Below, piece after piece: positions 22,753-30,915 of a stretch of 64,000 nt of DNA (positions within the stretch are counted from its first letter, which is position 1; each line of letters starts with the position of its first letter). This DNA comes from Lentzea atacamensis. GTDB taxonomy: Bacteria; Actinomycetota; Actinomycetes; Mycobacteriales; Pseudonocardiaceae. Below the pieces are notes generated by a model. That model ran no database searches. It saw only the letters and a list, made by a program, of their open reading frames with translations, and was not told the origin of the DNA. The stretch spans positions 1,631,635 to 1,695,634 of the forward strand of contig NZ_QLTT01000001.1 of assembly GCF_003269295.1 (NCBI RefSeq), in the 5' to 3' direction. The translations under genes were made by a program, and so were the position numbers.

Positions 22753-23331
22753 TCAGGAAAACCCGTTCGGACCAGGCGATTCACCCCGATTGCGCCGGTA
22801 GTGTCGTGCCGCGCGGACCCGGTTGCCGCAGGACGGCGAACACCATTCCCGCCGCGAGTGGTCCTTCACGAAGTACAGCACGCAGCCCGGTGCATAACAG
22901 GCGCGCAACAGAACCCGGCCCTCGCCGGTGAACAGCTCCACCGCCTCCGCCGCGATCGAGGCACGCTCCCGGTCCGCGGGCGACCCTTCGCTTTCCTTGT
23001 CCCGCAACAGTTCTCCGTCGCGCACGGCCAGCTGTGGCCACTGCCGCGCACTCTTCGCAGCGCGGTTCACCTCCGCCACAGCACGCCCCAGGTCACGATT
23101 CTGCGCGACCGCACGCGTGTCTCCGGTGAGCACGCCGGCGAGGTCGCGGAGTGCCTGCCGCAGCGCCCGGAAGGCCTTCAGGTCGTCCTGATCCACGGGT
23201 ACGCCCAGGAAGTCGCGCAGCGCACTGACGGTGGTCAGGTCGTCGTGCACCTGCGACCGGTTGGCCCAGATGGTGTTCATCAGCAGGACCGGACGGGGTT
23301 CGTCGGGCGTCAGCACGTCTAACGGTAACAC
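22753..23331 (-). CDS. CGNR zinc-finger stress-type transcriptional regulator
   Basis: 192 residues from GTG 23331; GTG 23316 is an equally possible start. The N-terminal ABATE-like domain (PRPVLLMNTIWANRSQVHDD) is followed by the zinc finger RACYAPGCVLYFVKDHSRRE, then WCSPSCGNRVRAARHYRR, with four cysteines ending in the CGNR signature. Such proteins are putative stress-induced regulators in actinomycetes. It is divergent from DUF1348 and MOSC genes across a repeated TCTAACG/CGTTAGA element, so it probably controls them and itself. Confidence 0.85.
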   Translation of the reverse strand: MLPLDVLTPDEPRPVLLMNTIWANRSQVHDDLTTVSALRDFLGVPVDQDDLKAFRALRQALRDLAGVLTGDTRAVAQNRDLGRAVAEVNRAAKSARQWPQLAVRDGELLRDKESEGSPADRERASIAAEAVELFTGEGRVLLRACYAPGCVLYFVKDHSRREWCSPSCGNRVRAARHYRRNRGESPGPNGFS

Positions 23332-23363
23332 GGTCTTGCATCCGTTAGACTCACGTTCTAACG
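23318..23363. promoter_or_regulatory. triple TCTAACG/CGTTAGA operator for the CGNR regulator
   Basis: Half-sites TCTAACG (23318-23324), CGTTAGA (23343-23349) and TCTAACG (23357-23363). The last two form a perfect inverted repeat GTTAGA-N7-TCTAAC. They span the divergent promoters of the CGNR and DUF1348 genes. This is a strong operator candidate by symmetry and location. Confidence 0.55.
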
Positions 23364-23397
23364 TTTGCAGCGTCGCCCAACCGTTGGAAGGACTCCC

Positions 23398-23832
23398 GTG
23401 AACCTCGTCCCCCCGTTCGACGCCGACACCGCCCGGCTCAAGGTCCGGGCCGCCCAGGACGCCTGGAACACTCGCGACCCGCAGCGCGTCGCGAGCGCGT
23501 ACACGCCGGATTCGGTGTGGCGCAACAGGTCCGAGTTCGTCCGCGGGACCGCTGAGATCGTCGGCTTCCTCACGAAGAAGTGGGAGCGCGAGCACGAGTA
23601 CGTGCTGCGGAAGTCGCTCTGGGCCTACGGCGACAACCGCATCGCCGTGCGCTTCCAGTACGAGTGGCACGACGACGAGGGCCAGTGGTGGCGCAGCTAC
23701 GGCAACGAGAACTGGGAGTTCGCCGCCAGTGGCCTCATGAGCCGGCGCGAGGCGAGCATCAACGACGTGCGGATCGCCGCCGAGGATCGCCGCATCGACC
23801 CCGACTCGACCTACGACATCCCGACGGAGTAG
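23398..23832 (+). CDS. DUF1348 / NTF2-like protein
   Basis: 144 residues from GTG 23398, well supported by GGAAGGA. It shows the DUF1348 pattern [20 protein letters not shown], then [52 protein letters not shown] and GNENWEF, a cone-shaped NTF2-like fold of about 145 residues. No enzyme activity has been assigned to the family; it often accompanies redox or detoxification genes. It is followed after 4 nt by a MOSC gene, so the two are co-transcribed. Confidence 0.9.
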   Translation: MNLVPPFDADTARLKVRAAQDAWNTRDPQRVASAYTPDSVWRNRSEFVRGTAEIVGFLTKKWEREHEYVLRKSLWAYGDNRIAVRFQYEWHDDEGQWWRSYGNENWEFAASGLMSRREASINDVRIAAEDRRIDPDSTYDIPTE

Positions 23833-23836
23833 CGAG

Positions 23837-24517
23837 ATGCACGTCGAAGCGTTGTGGCGCTACCCGGTGAAGTCGCTCGCCGGCGAGCCGCTCCAGGAAG
23901 CCGAGTTCACCGACAACGGCGTGGCAGGCGACCGGCTCGTGCACGTCCAGGGCCCGCGCGGAGTCCTGACCGGACGCACCCGGTACGGGCTGCTGACCAT
24001 CCCGTCGACGACCGGCCCGGACGGCCCGCTCGTCGACGGACATCCTTGGGACAGCTGGGAGGCTCACGCACTGGTCCTCCCCCACGGCGGCCGGCTGACC
24101 CGCTACACCGGCCCGGAGCGGTTCGACGTGCTGAACGTCCTCGTGGCCACGGACGGCCAGGTCGCGGCGGCGGGGATCGACGTGCGGCGGCTGCGGCCCA
24201 ACATCCTCATCGGCGGGGTCGAGCCCGGCGAGGAGGAGACCTGGCCCGGCCACGCGCTGGTGGTCGGTGACGTCGTGATCGGGATGTTCAAGCAGCGCAG
24301 CCGGTGCGTCGTGACGACGATCGACCCGGACACCGGTGCGCAGGACCTGGACGTGCACCGGCGGATCAGGCACGAGTTCGGTGGCGTGCTGTGCCTGGAC
24401 AGCTGGGTGATCCAGCCGGGCACCGTCAGCGTCGGGGACGCCGTGGAGGTGGTACCGACCGACGAGGTACCCGCCCGTGTCGGCGGGTGGATCGTCGGCC
24501 GGCCCTACGCCGTCTGA
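23837..24517 (+). CDS. MOSC-domain protein (molybdenum cofactor sulfurase C-terminal type)
   Basis: 226 residues from ATG 23837. The N-terminal beta-barrel (VEALWRYPVKSLAGEPLQEA, NGVAGDRLVHVQGP) is followed by the MOSC domain, with LRPNILIGG and the conserved cysteine in RSRCVVTTIDPDTGAQD. Stand-alone MOSC proteins deliver sulfur to, or act with, molybdenum-cofactor enzymes such as amidoxime reductases. Its molybdenum enzyme partner is not in the neighbourhood, although a molybdate transporter lies 22 kb away. Confidence 0.88.
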   Translation: MHVEALWRYPVKSLAGEPLQEAEFTDNGVAGDRLVHVQGPRGVLTGRTRYGLLTIPSTTGPDGPLVDGHPWDSWEAHALVLPHGGRLTRYTGPERFDVLNVLVATDGQVAAAGIDVRRLRPNILIGGVEPGEEETWPGHALVVGDVVIGMFKQRSRCVVTTIDPDTGAQDLDVHRRIRHEFGGVLCLDSWVIQPGTVSVGDAVEVVPTDEVPARVGGWIVGRPYAV

Positions 24518-24547
24518 ACGGATCCGCGGGCGGGTCCTCGACGAGGT

Positions 24548-24927
24548 TCACGGCCAGGTTCGTGCCAGCTTCCGAAACGTCTCGGGGTCGCTGTGCGCGA
24601 GCACCACGCGGAGCAGGTGACCGCCGGGTGCGCGCAGCGCGTGGCACTCGAGCCAGCGGGAGACCGGCTCCGCGCCCGGTGCGGTCAGACGGGCGACCTC
24701 CGCCGCCACGTCGTCGGTCTCGATGTCGACGTGACAGCGCGGTGCTTCGTCGATCGCCTGGATGTCGACGGTCAAGCCGGGGACGGCGCCGTCCAGAGCC
24801 GTGAACTGCTCCTCGCCCTCCACCGGACGCGCCGGGACACCCAGCGCGGCGGACCAGAAGGCCGCCGCTGAACCGGCCTGTGCGACGGGTGTGTCGTGAA
24901 GACTCCGAACAGTCGGCTGCGATGCAC
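24548..24927 (-). pseudogene. VOC/glyoxalase-family gene with a frameshift
   Basis: From GTG 24927 the minus strand reads VHRSRLFGVF, a normal VOC-family N-terminus. At about 24897 the frame is lost. One frame over, the protein continues DTPVAQAGSAAAFWSAALGV, PARPVEGEEQFTALDGAVPG, then CHVDIETDDVAAEVARLTAP and LRAPGGHLLRVV, ending at 24548. Adding one base restores a single ~126-residue glyoxalase/bleomycin-resistance-like protein. The second frame has no usable start upstream of 24823. It is either a recent one-base deletion or a sequencing error. Confidence 0.7.
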
Positions 24928-24946
24928 GGCACCGGCTCCGCTCTCG

Positions 24947-27900
24947 TCAGATGTTGCGCCGGTACTGGCCGCCCACCTCGAAGAACGCCTCGGTGATCTG
25001 CCCCAGCGTGCACACGCGGGCGGCGTCCATCAGCACGGCGAACACGTTCTCGTTCGTCTGCGCGACCTCACGCAGCCGTGCGAGCGCCTTCTGCGCCTCG
25101 TCGCGGTGCGCCGCCTGGAACGCACGCGTGCGCTCGACCTGCGACTTCTTCTCCTCCTCCGTGGCGCGGGCGAGCTCGATCTTCACGACCTCCCGCTCAC
25201 CGCCCTCGGGCAGGAAGGTGTTGACGCCGATCAACGGCAGCGAGCCGTCGTGCTTGCGCTGCTCGTAGAGCATCGACTCGTCCTGGATGCGGCCGCGCTG
25301 GTAGCCGGTCTCCATCGCGCCGAGCACACCGCCGCGTTCGGAGATGCGGTCGAACTCCATCAGCACGGCCTCTTCGACGAGGTCGGTCAGCTCCTCGATG
25401 ACGAACGAGCCCTGCAGCGGGTTCTCGTTCGCGGACAGGCCCCACTCCTTGTTGATGATCATCTGGATGGCCATCGCGCGGCGGACGGACGACTCCGTGG
25501 GAGTGGTGATCGCCTCGTCGTAAGCGTTGGTGTGCAAGGAGTTGCAGTTGTCGTACAGAGCGCACAACGCCTGCAGGGTCGTGCGGATGTCGTTGAAGTC
25601 CATCTCCTGCGCGTGCAGCGAGCGGCCGGACGTCTGCACGTGGTACTTGAACTTCTGCGAGCGCTCGGCGGCGCCGTAGCGGTCGCGCATGGCCACGGCC
25701 CAGATCCTTCGCGCCACCCGGCCGATGACGCTGTACTCGGCGTCCATGCCGTTGGAGAAGAAGAACGACAGGTTCGGCGCGAAGTCGTCGATCTTCATGC
25801 CGCGCGCCAGGTACGACTCGACGTAGGTGAAACCGTTGGCGAGCGTGAAGGCGAGCTGGCTGATCGGGTTCGCCCCGGCCTCGGCGATGTGGTAGCCGGA
25901 GATCGACACCGAGTAGAAGTTGCGCACCTGCTGCTGGATGAACCACTCCTGGATGTCCGCCATCATGCGCAGCGAGAACTCCGTGGAGAAGATGCAGGTG
26001 TTCTGGCCCTGGTCTTCCTTGAGGATGTCGGCCTGCACGGTGCCGCGGACGTTGGCGAGCGCGAACCTGCGCAGCTGCTCGTACTCCGCCGCGTCCGGCT
26101 CGCGGCCGTGCTCCGCGCGGAACTTGTCGACCTGCTGGTCGATCACCGTGTTCAGGAAGTAGGCGAGGATCGTCGGCGCGGGGCCGTTGATCGTCATCGA
26201 CACGGACGTGGTCGGCGCGACGAGGTCGAAGCCGTCGTAGAGCGCCTTCATGTCGTCCAGCGAGGCGATGGAAACGCCGGACGTGCCGATCTTGCCGTAG
26301 ACGTCCGGCGGGGTGTCCGGGTCGCGGCCGTAGAGCGTCACCGAGTCGAACGCGGTCGACAGGCGCGTGGCCGGGTTGCCCTTGGACAGGTACTTGAAGC
26401 GGCGGTTGGTGCGGAACGCGTCACCCTCGCCGGCGAACATGCGCGCCGGGTCCTCACCCTCGCGCTTGAACGGGAAGACGCCGGCGGTGTACGGGAAAAA
26501 GCCCGGCAGGTTCTCCTTGCGCAGGAACCGCAGCAGCGAGCCCTCGTCGTCGTAGCGCGGCAGGCTGACGCGGCGGACCTGGTTGCCGGACAACGTCTCC
26601 CGCGTCAGCTTGGTGTGGATCTCCTTGTCCCGCACCTTGAACACGAGCTCGTCGCCGGAGTACTGCTCGCGGATCTGCTCCCAGCCGGTCAGCAGGTCCG
26701 CGGTGTCGCGGTCGACCTGGCGCTCGGCGTCGGACGCCAGTTCGGCGATGTCGGTGACGCCCTTGCCCGCGGCCTCCAGCGCCTTCTGCGCGGCGGTGAG
26801 CTGGGTGTGCGTGCGGACGGCCTCGACCTGCTCCTCGGTCTTGCGGTGGTAGCCGCGCACGGTGTCGGCGATGTCGGACAGGTAGCGAGCGCGCGAGGCG
26901 GGCACGACCGTGGACGCCGAAGTCGACGTCTTGCCGCTGACCGGCGCGAGAGAACCGGCCTCCACGGCCAGACCGTGCTCGACGAGCCCGTCGCGCAGGA
27001 ACTGGTACAGCGCGGTGACGCCGTCGTCGTTGAACGTCGCGGCGGACGTGCCGAACACCGGCATGTCCTCCCACTTGGCGCCGAACGCCTCACGGTTGCG
27101 CACCATCTGCCGCGCCACGTCGCGGCGCGCGTCCTCGGCACCGCGGCGCTCGAACTTGTTGATCGCCACGGCGTCGGCGAAGTCGAGCATGTCGATCTTC
27201 TCGAGCTGCGACGCGGCACCGAACTCCGGCGTCATCACGTACAGCGAGAAGTCCACGAACGGCACGATCGCCGCGTCGCCCTGACCAATACCGGGCGTCT
27301 CGACGATGACCAGGTCGGCACCGGAGGCCTTGCACGCCGTGATGGCCTGCTCCAGGCCGTCCGGGATCTCGCTGCCCGCACGGCGCGTGGCCAGCGAACG
27401 GAAGAACACGCGGTCGCCGTCGAGGCAGTTCATCCGGATGCGGTCGCCGAGCAGCGCGCCACCACCGCGGCGGCGCGTCGGGTCGACCGCGAGCACAGCG
27501 ATGCGCAGCTTGTCCTGCTGGTCGAGCCGGAAGCGGCGCACCAGCTCGTCGGTCAGCGACGACTTGCCGGAGCCGCCGGTGCCGGTGATGCCGAGCACCG
27601 GAACCTTGCGCGTGGTCTCCAGCTCGACCGGCAGACCGGCCTCGATGTGCGTGATTGCGCGCGCGAGGGCCTCGTCCGCGCCCGTCAGCAACGCATCGTG
27701 GCTGAACGGCTCGGTGAGCGCATGGTCGCACTCCTCGATCATCAGGTTGATCATCCGCGCGAGGCCGAGCGTCTGGCCGTCCTGCGGCGAGAAGATCCGC
27801 GCGACGCCGCGGGAGTGCAGCAGCTCGATCTCCTCGGGGACGATGACGCCGCCACCGCCGCCGTAGACCCTGATGTGCCCGGCGCCGCGCTCTTTGAGGA

Positions 27901-28153
27901 GTTCCACCAGGTACGAGAAGTACTCGACGTGCCCGCCCTGGTAGGCGCTGATGGCGACGCCCTGCACGTCCTCCTGGATCGCGGCGTTGACGACCTCGGC
28001 CACCGACCGGTTGTGACCGAGGTGGATGACCTCCGCACCCTGCGACTGCAGGATCCGCCGCATGATGTTGATCGCCGCGTCGTGGCCGTCGAACAGGCTG
28101 GACGCGGTCACAAAGCGGACCGGGTTCGCCGGCTTGTGCAGTGTGGTCGCCAT
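24947..28153 (-). CDS. icmF: fused isobutyryl-CoA mutase with G-protein chaperone domain
   Basis: 1068 residues from ATG 28153. Domain order is that of IcmF. The B12-binding domain covers residues ~10-145 (FDGHDAAINIMRRILQS). The MeaI/ArgK-type GTPase has Walker A GTGGSGKS at 191-198, and VDPTRRRGGGALLGDRIRMN follows. The mutase barrel comprises the C-terminal ~550 residues (GFDLVAPTTSVSMTINGPAP, SVSISGYHIAEAGANP). It interconverts isobutyryl-CoA and n-butyryl-CoA using adenosylcobalamin. The B12 motif DxHxxG reads DGHDAA. The gene is monocistronic, with an AATAGT palindrome just upstream of its start. A long open frame antisense to it is a high-GC shadow. Confidence 0.95.
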   Translation of the reverse strand: MATTLHKPANPVRFVTASSLFDGHDAAINIMRRILQSQGAEVIHLGHNRSVAEVVNAAIQEDVQGVAISAYQGGHVEYFSYLVELLKERGAGHIRVYGGGGGVIVPEEIELLHSRGVARIFSPQDGQTLGLARMINLMIEECDHALTEPFSHDALLTGADEALARAITHIEAGLPVELETTRKVPVLGITGTGGSGKSSLTDELVRRFRLDQQDKLRIAVLAVDPTRRRGGGALLGDRIRMNCLDGDRVFFRSLATRRAGSEIPDGLEQAITACKASGADLVIVETPGIGQGDAAIVPFVDFSLYVMTPEFGAASQLEKIDMLDFADAVAINKFERRGAEDARRDVARQMVRNREAFGAKWEDMPVFGTSAATFNDDGVTALYQFLRDGLVEHGLAVEAGSLAPVSGKTSTSASTVVPASRARYLSDIADTVRGYHRKTEEQVEAVRTHTQLTAAQKALEAAGKGVTDIAELASDAERQVDRDTADLLTGWEQIREQYSGDELVFKVRDKEIHTKLTRETLSGNQVRRVSLPRYDDEGSLLRFLRKENLPGFFPYTAGVFPFKREGEDPARMFAGEGDAFRTNRRFKYLSKGNPATRLSTAFDSVTLYGRDPDTPPDVYGKIGTSGVSIASLDDMKALYDGFDLVAPTTSVSMTINGPAPTILAYFLNTVIDQQVDKFRAEHGREPDAAEYEQLRRFALANVRGTVQADILKEDQGQNTCIFSTEFSLRMMADIQEWFIQQQVRNFYSVSISGYHIAEAGANPISQLAFTLANGFTYVESYLARGMKIDDFAPNLSFFFSNGMDAEYSVIGRVARRIWAVAMRDRYGAAERSQKFKYHVQTSGRSLHAQEMDFNDIRTTLQALCALYDNCNSLHTNAYDEAITTPTESSVRRAMAIQMIINKEWGLSANENPLQGSFVIEELTDLVEEAVLMEFDRISERGGVLGAMETGYQRGRIQDESMLYEQRKHDGSLPLIGVNTFLPEGGEREVVKIELARATEEEKKSQVERTRAFQAAHRDEAQKALARLREVAQTNENVFAVLMDAARVCTLGQITEAFFEVGGQYRRNI

Positions 28154-28156
28154 GAG

Positions 28157-28178
28157 AATAGTTTGACTTCCTACTATT
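28157..28178. promoter_or_regulatory. palindrome at the icmF promoter
   Basis: AATAGT-N10-ACTATT (28157-28178), four bases upstream of the icmF ATG on the minus strand. The spacing and symmetry suit a TetR- or MarR-type operator. No adjacent regulator identifies the protein. Confidence 0.4.
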
Positions 28179-28806
28179 GGACGTGCAACCGAGGGTGGTT
28201 CACGTCTCTGAATCGAGCACGAACCGCCGCCCCGTCGACCCTGCACGGACGGTCTCGACCGGGGGTCGAGGACGGCTGCGCGAGGGCGATTCGCGGCGGA
28301 ACCAAGAGACCACTCGCGGATCGCGCCAATGATTCCATATGTTGGAGAAAACGAAACCGCGCCGATCCGAGAATGCGCGCCGGACTGGCGCGAACCAGCC
28401 GAATGCAACGAGCACCGATGTTTTGTATTCCACGACACGGGTATGCGCACGCGCGCGAGGTGGCACCCCTTCGGACAAGGGTCGAAAGACCCTGAAACGA
28501 ACCGGAACTCTGCCCCCGCACTCCATCGGAAGCACTCGGCTCGTACACCTCCACCTGCGCACCAGTAGTCCGTTCGGCCCCATACGTTGCTCCCGAAAAG
28601 TCCCCCGTTTCGCACGAAACGAGGTACCGCCGGACAACTTTTCGCCATATCTTTTCTTTCGCGCCGACAGGGGAGGTCAATTGCGCAATCCCGCCTGACC
28701 GCTGCCCGGACGATGACTCCTGCCGTCATCACGGGATTCAATCCACCACACAAACCGCTGCTCCGCGCGGACGGTGCCGCGCGCCCAAAATCCCGAGGAA
28801 ACCGCC
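28179..28806. other. 628-nt intergenic region between icmF and the exopolysaccharide operon
   Basis: No convincing gene. Composition is less GC-rich than the flanks, and apparent frames lack start sites and actinobacterial third-position bias. It must hold the divergent promoters of icmF and the Pel-like operon. A perfect palindrome ATTGCGCAAT lies near 28680, and CGCGCC-N5-GGCGCG near 28376. GAGGAAA sits before ATG 28807. The length suggests complex regulation of the polysaccharide genes. Confidence 0.5.
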
Positions 28807-30915
28807 ATGGCTGCACGCACGAAGTGGATCGCGTCCGTCCTCGCCACGCTGACCGCGGTGGCGTTCGCCGGCCTACCCGCCGCAGGAGCCGCGGAGGACG
28901 CGGCCAGACACGGACCCAAGCACGGACACAGACACGGGCTCATCAGGGGTGACGTCGCACGGCCGGCACCACCGCCACCGCCGAAGCTGCGCGTGGTGAA
29001 CGGCCCCCTCGAGCCGGGAAGGTCACGAGTCGCCGGCACCGGCAAGGTCGCGCTGCGGGTGCTGGTGATCGCGCTCGACTCCGCGGACTTCGGCCTGTCC
29101 ACCTGGAAGGCGGTGCTCGACCGGATCGGCACGCCGTACGACGTGCTCACCGCACGAACGGAGCAGCTGACCGCCGATCGCCTGGTGCGGTCGGACGGCA
29201 CCGGCCGCTACCACGCCGTGCTGCTCACCGACAACGCGCTGCTGCAACCCGACGGGTCGGGCGGGTACGTCAGCGCGTTCGAGCCGGCGGAGTGGCAGAC
29301 GCTGTGGGACTACGAGCGCAACCACCGGATCCGGCAGGTGTCGCTCTACACCTCCTGGGGCACGTTCCCGGAGGACTACTGCCTGCGCCCCGGTGTCGAG
29401 GGCGGCGTCGGCGGCAGCGGCCTGAGCGCGACGCTGACCCCTGCCGGAGCCGGCCTGTTCGACCGTCTCGTCGCCGACGCGGACGTACCCATCACCTTCT
29501 CCTATGTGTACCGCTCCACCCTCGCACCCGGTTGCGGCGCGCAACCGACGTTGATGGTGGGCGATCACGTCCTCGGCGTCGTCGGCACCTCGGCGGACGG
29601 ACGCGAGCGCGCGGCGTTGACGTTCTCCTCCAACGAGTTCCTGCCGCAGACCGACATCCTGGGCTACGGGCTCGTCCGCTGGGCGACGCGCGGGGTGTTC
29701 ACCGGCGAGCTGCGGCACTGGATCAACGTCGACGTCGACGACTGGTTCAACAGCACCGACCACCTCTACCCGGACGGTCACCTGGAGACCGATCCCGGCT
29801 TCCGGCTGAGCGGGTCGGACGCCGCCGGGACCAACGCGCAGCAGAACGCGTTGCGCGCCGGCTACCCGGCGGCCGCGGGCTTCACCCTGAACCTGCCCTA
29901 CAACGGCGGTGACCTCACGCCGTCAGCGCCGTCCCGCTGCTCGGGCTCGGGCACGCCGGACGCGCTCACCAGCTACTCGAAGTGCCTCAAGGGCAACTTC
30001 CGGTGGGTCAACCACACCGTGTCGCACCCGGAGATGAACTTCCTCGACTACTCGACGAGCCGCCGCGAGATCGCGGACAACCTCACCATCGGACGGCAGG
30101 CCGGGCTCACCGTGCCGACCGACGTGCTCAAGACCCCCGCCTACTCCGGACTCGGTGTCTACCACCCGGATCCGAACGCTCCCGACACCGAGCCGCCGGT
30201 CGACTTCGGGCTCCGCGCGTCCAACCAGGCGATGCTCACCGCCGCCGCGGACGTCGGCGCGCGCTACCTGCACGGCAACATGTCGTTCCAGAGCCACCGC
30301 CCGTCCTGCTTCAACTGCGGCATCCGGCATCCCCTGCGCCCGGAGCTGCTCGTCGTGCCCGACTGGCCGACCAACATCGGCTACCAGGTGACCACGCCGG
30401 CTGAGGAGACGTTGCTCTACAACAGCCTCTACGGACCGAACGGGCGATTCCCCTACTACGACCACGATCTGAGCTACCCCGAGCTGCTGAACTACGAGTC
30501 CGAGGTGGCGCTGCAGCACGTGATGAGCGGGTCGGCGTACGCCCACACGCTGCACCAGGGCAACCTGCGCCAGTTCGCCCCCGGCCGCAGCCTCACGTTC
30601 GACTGGCTGCGGACGGTCGTGGACAGGTACAGCACCCGGTTCTCGGTGCCGCTGCGCAACCCCGACTGGCCGTCCCTCGCGCGTTACGTCGACGCGCGCA
30701 CGAGCCACTTCGCCGAGATCCGCGGTGGCGCGGACGCGGTGTGGGACCGCGCCACGAACACCGTCACGAGGACGAGCACGACGACCGGTTCGTTGTTCCT
30801 CACCGGCGTCACGCACGCGTCCGGAACGACGGACCGGTACGGGGCAGAGCTCATCACCCGGTTGCCGATCACGGCAGGCACCACCGTCGTCGCCACGGCG
30901 GTGCCCAGACCATGA
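28807..30915 (+). CDS. secreted Agd3-like polysaccharide deacetylase (first copy)
   Basis: 702 residues from ATG 28807 with GAGGAAA upstream. A Sec signal peptide (MAARTKWIASVLATLTAVAF, cleavage near AAGAAED) is followed by a His-rich linker. A Rossmann-like domain (VLVIALDSADFGLSTWKAVL) precedes the deacetylase barrel with metal-site candidates HWINVDVDDWFNS and WVNHTVSHPEMNF, and conserved HGNMSFQSHRPSCFNCGI. This is the layout of fungal Agd3 and bacterial relatives that remove acetyl groups from GalNAc polymers outside the cell. The next gene is a paralogue overlapping by 4 nt. The family assignment is from remembered motifs. Confidence 0.75.
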   Translation: MAARTKWIASVLATLTAVAFAGLPAAGAAEDAARHGPKHGHRHGLIRGDVARPAPPPPPKLRVVNGPLEPGRSRVAGTGKVALRVLVIALDSADFGLSTWKAVLDRIGTPYDVLTARTEQLTADRLVRSDGTGRYHAVLLTDNALLQPDGSGGYVSAFEPAEWQTLWDYERNHRIRQVSLYTSWGTFPEDYCLRPGVEGGVGGSGLSATLTPAGAGLFDRLVADADVPITFSYVYRSTLAPGCGAQPTLMVGDHVLGVVGTSADGRERAALTFSSNEFLPQTDILGYGLVRWATRGVFTGELRHWINVDVDDWFNSTDHLYPDGHLETDPGFRLSGSDAAGTNAQQNALRAGYPAAAGFTLNLPYNGGDLTPSAPSRCSGSGTPDALTSYSKCLKGNFRWVNHTVSHPEMNFLDYSTSRREIADNLTIGRQAGLTVPTDVLKTPAYSGLGVYHPDPNAPDTEPPVDFGLRASNQAMLTAAADVGARYLHGNMSFQSHRPSCFNCGIRHPLRPELLVVPDWPTNIGYQVTTPAEETLLYNSLYGPNGRFPYYDHDLSYPELLNYESEVALQHVMSGSAYAHTLHQGNLRQFAPGRSLTFDWLRTVVDRYSTRFSVPLRNPDWPSLARYVDARTSHFAEIRGGADAVWDRATNTVTRTSTTTGSLFLTGVTHASGTTDRYGAELITRLPITAGTTVVATAVPRP

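Noticed and set aside
24896..28495. A very long open frame on the + strand antisense to icmF
   Set aside because: It mirrors the icmF codons; its translation is rich in Arg, Leu, Val and His with no recognisable domain, typical of a third-position GC shadow.
28174..28680. Open frame of ~168 codons on the minus strand in the 28.2-28.7 kb gap
   Set aside because: No ribosome site, mixed composition without codon bias, no family resemblance; treated as intergenic.
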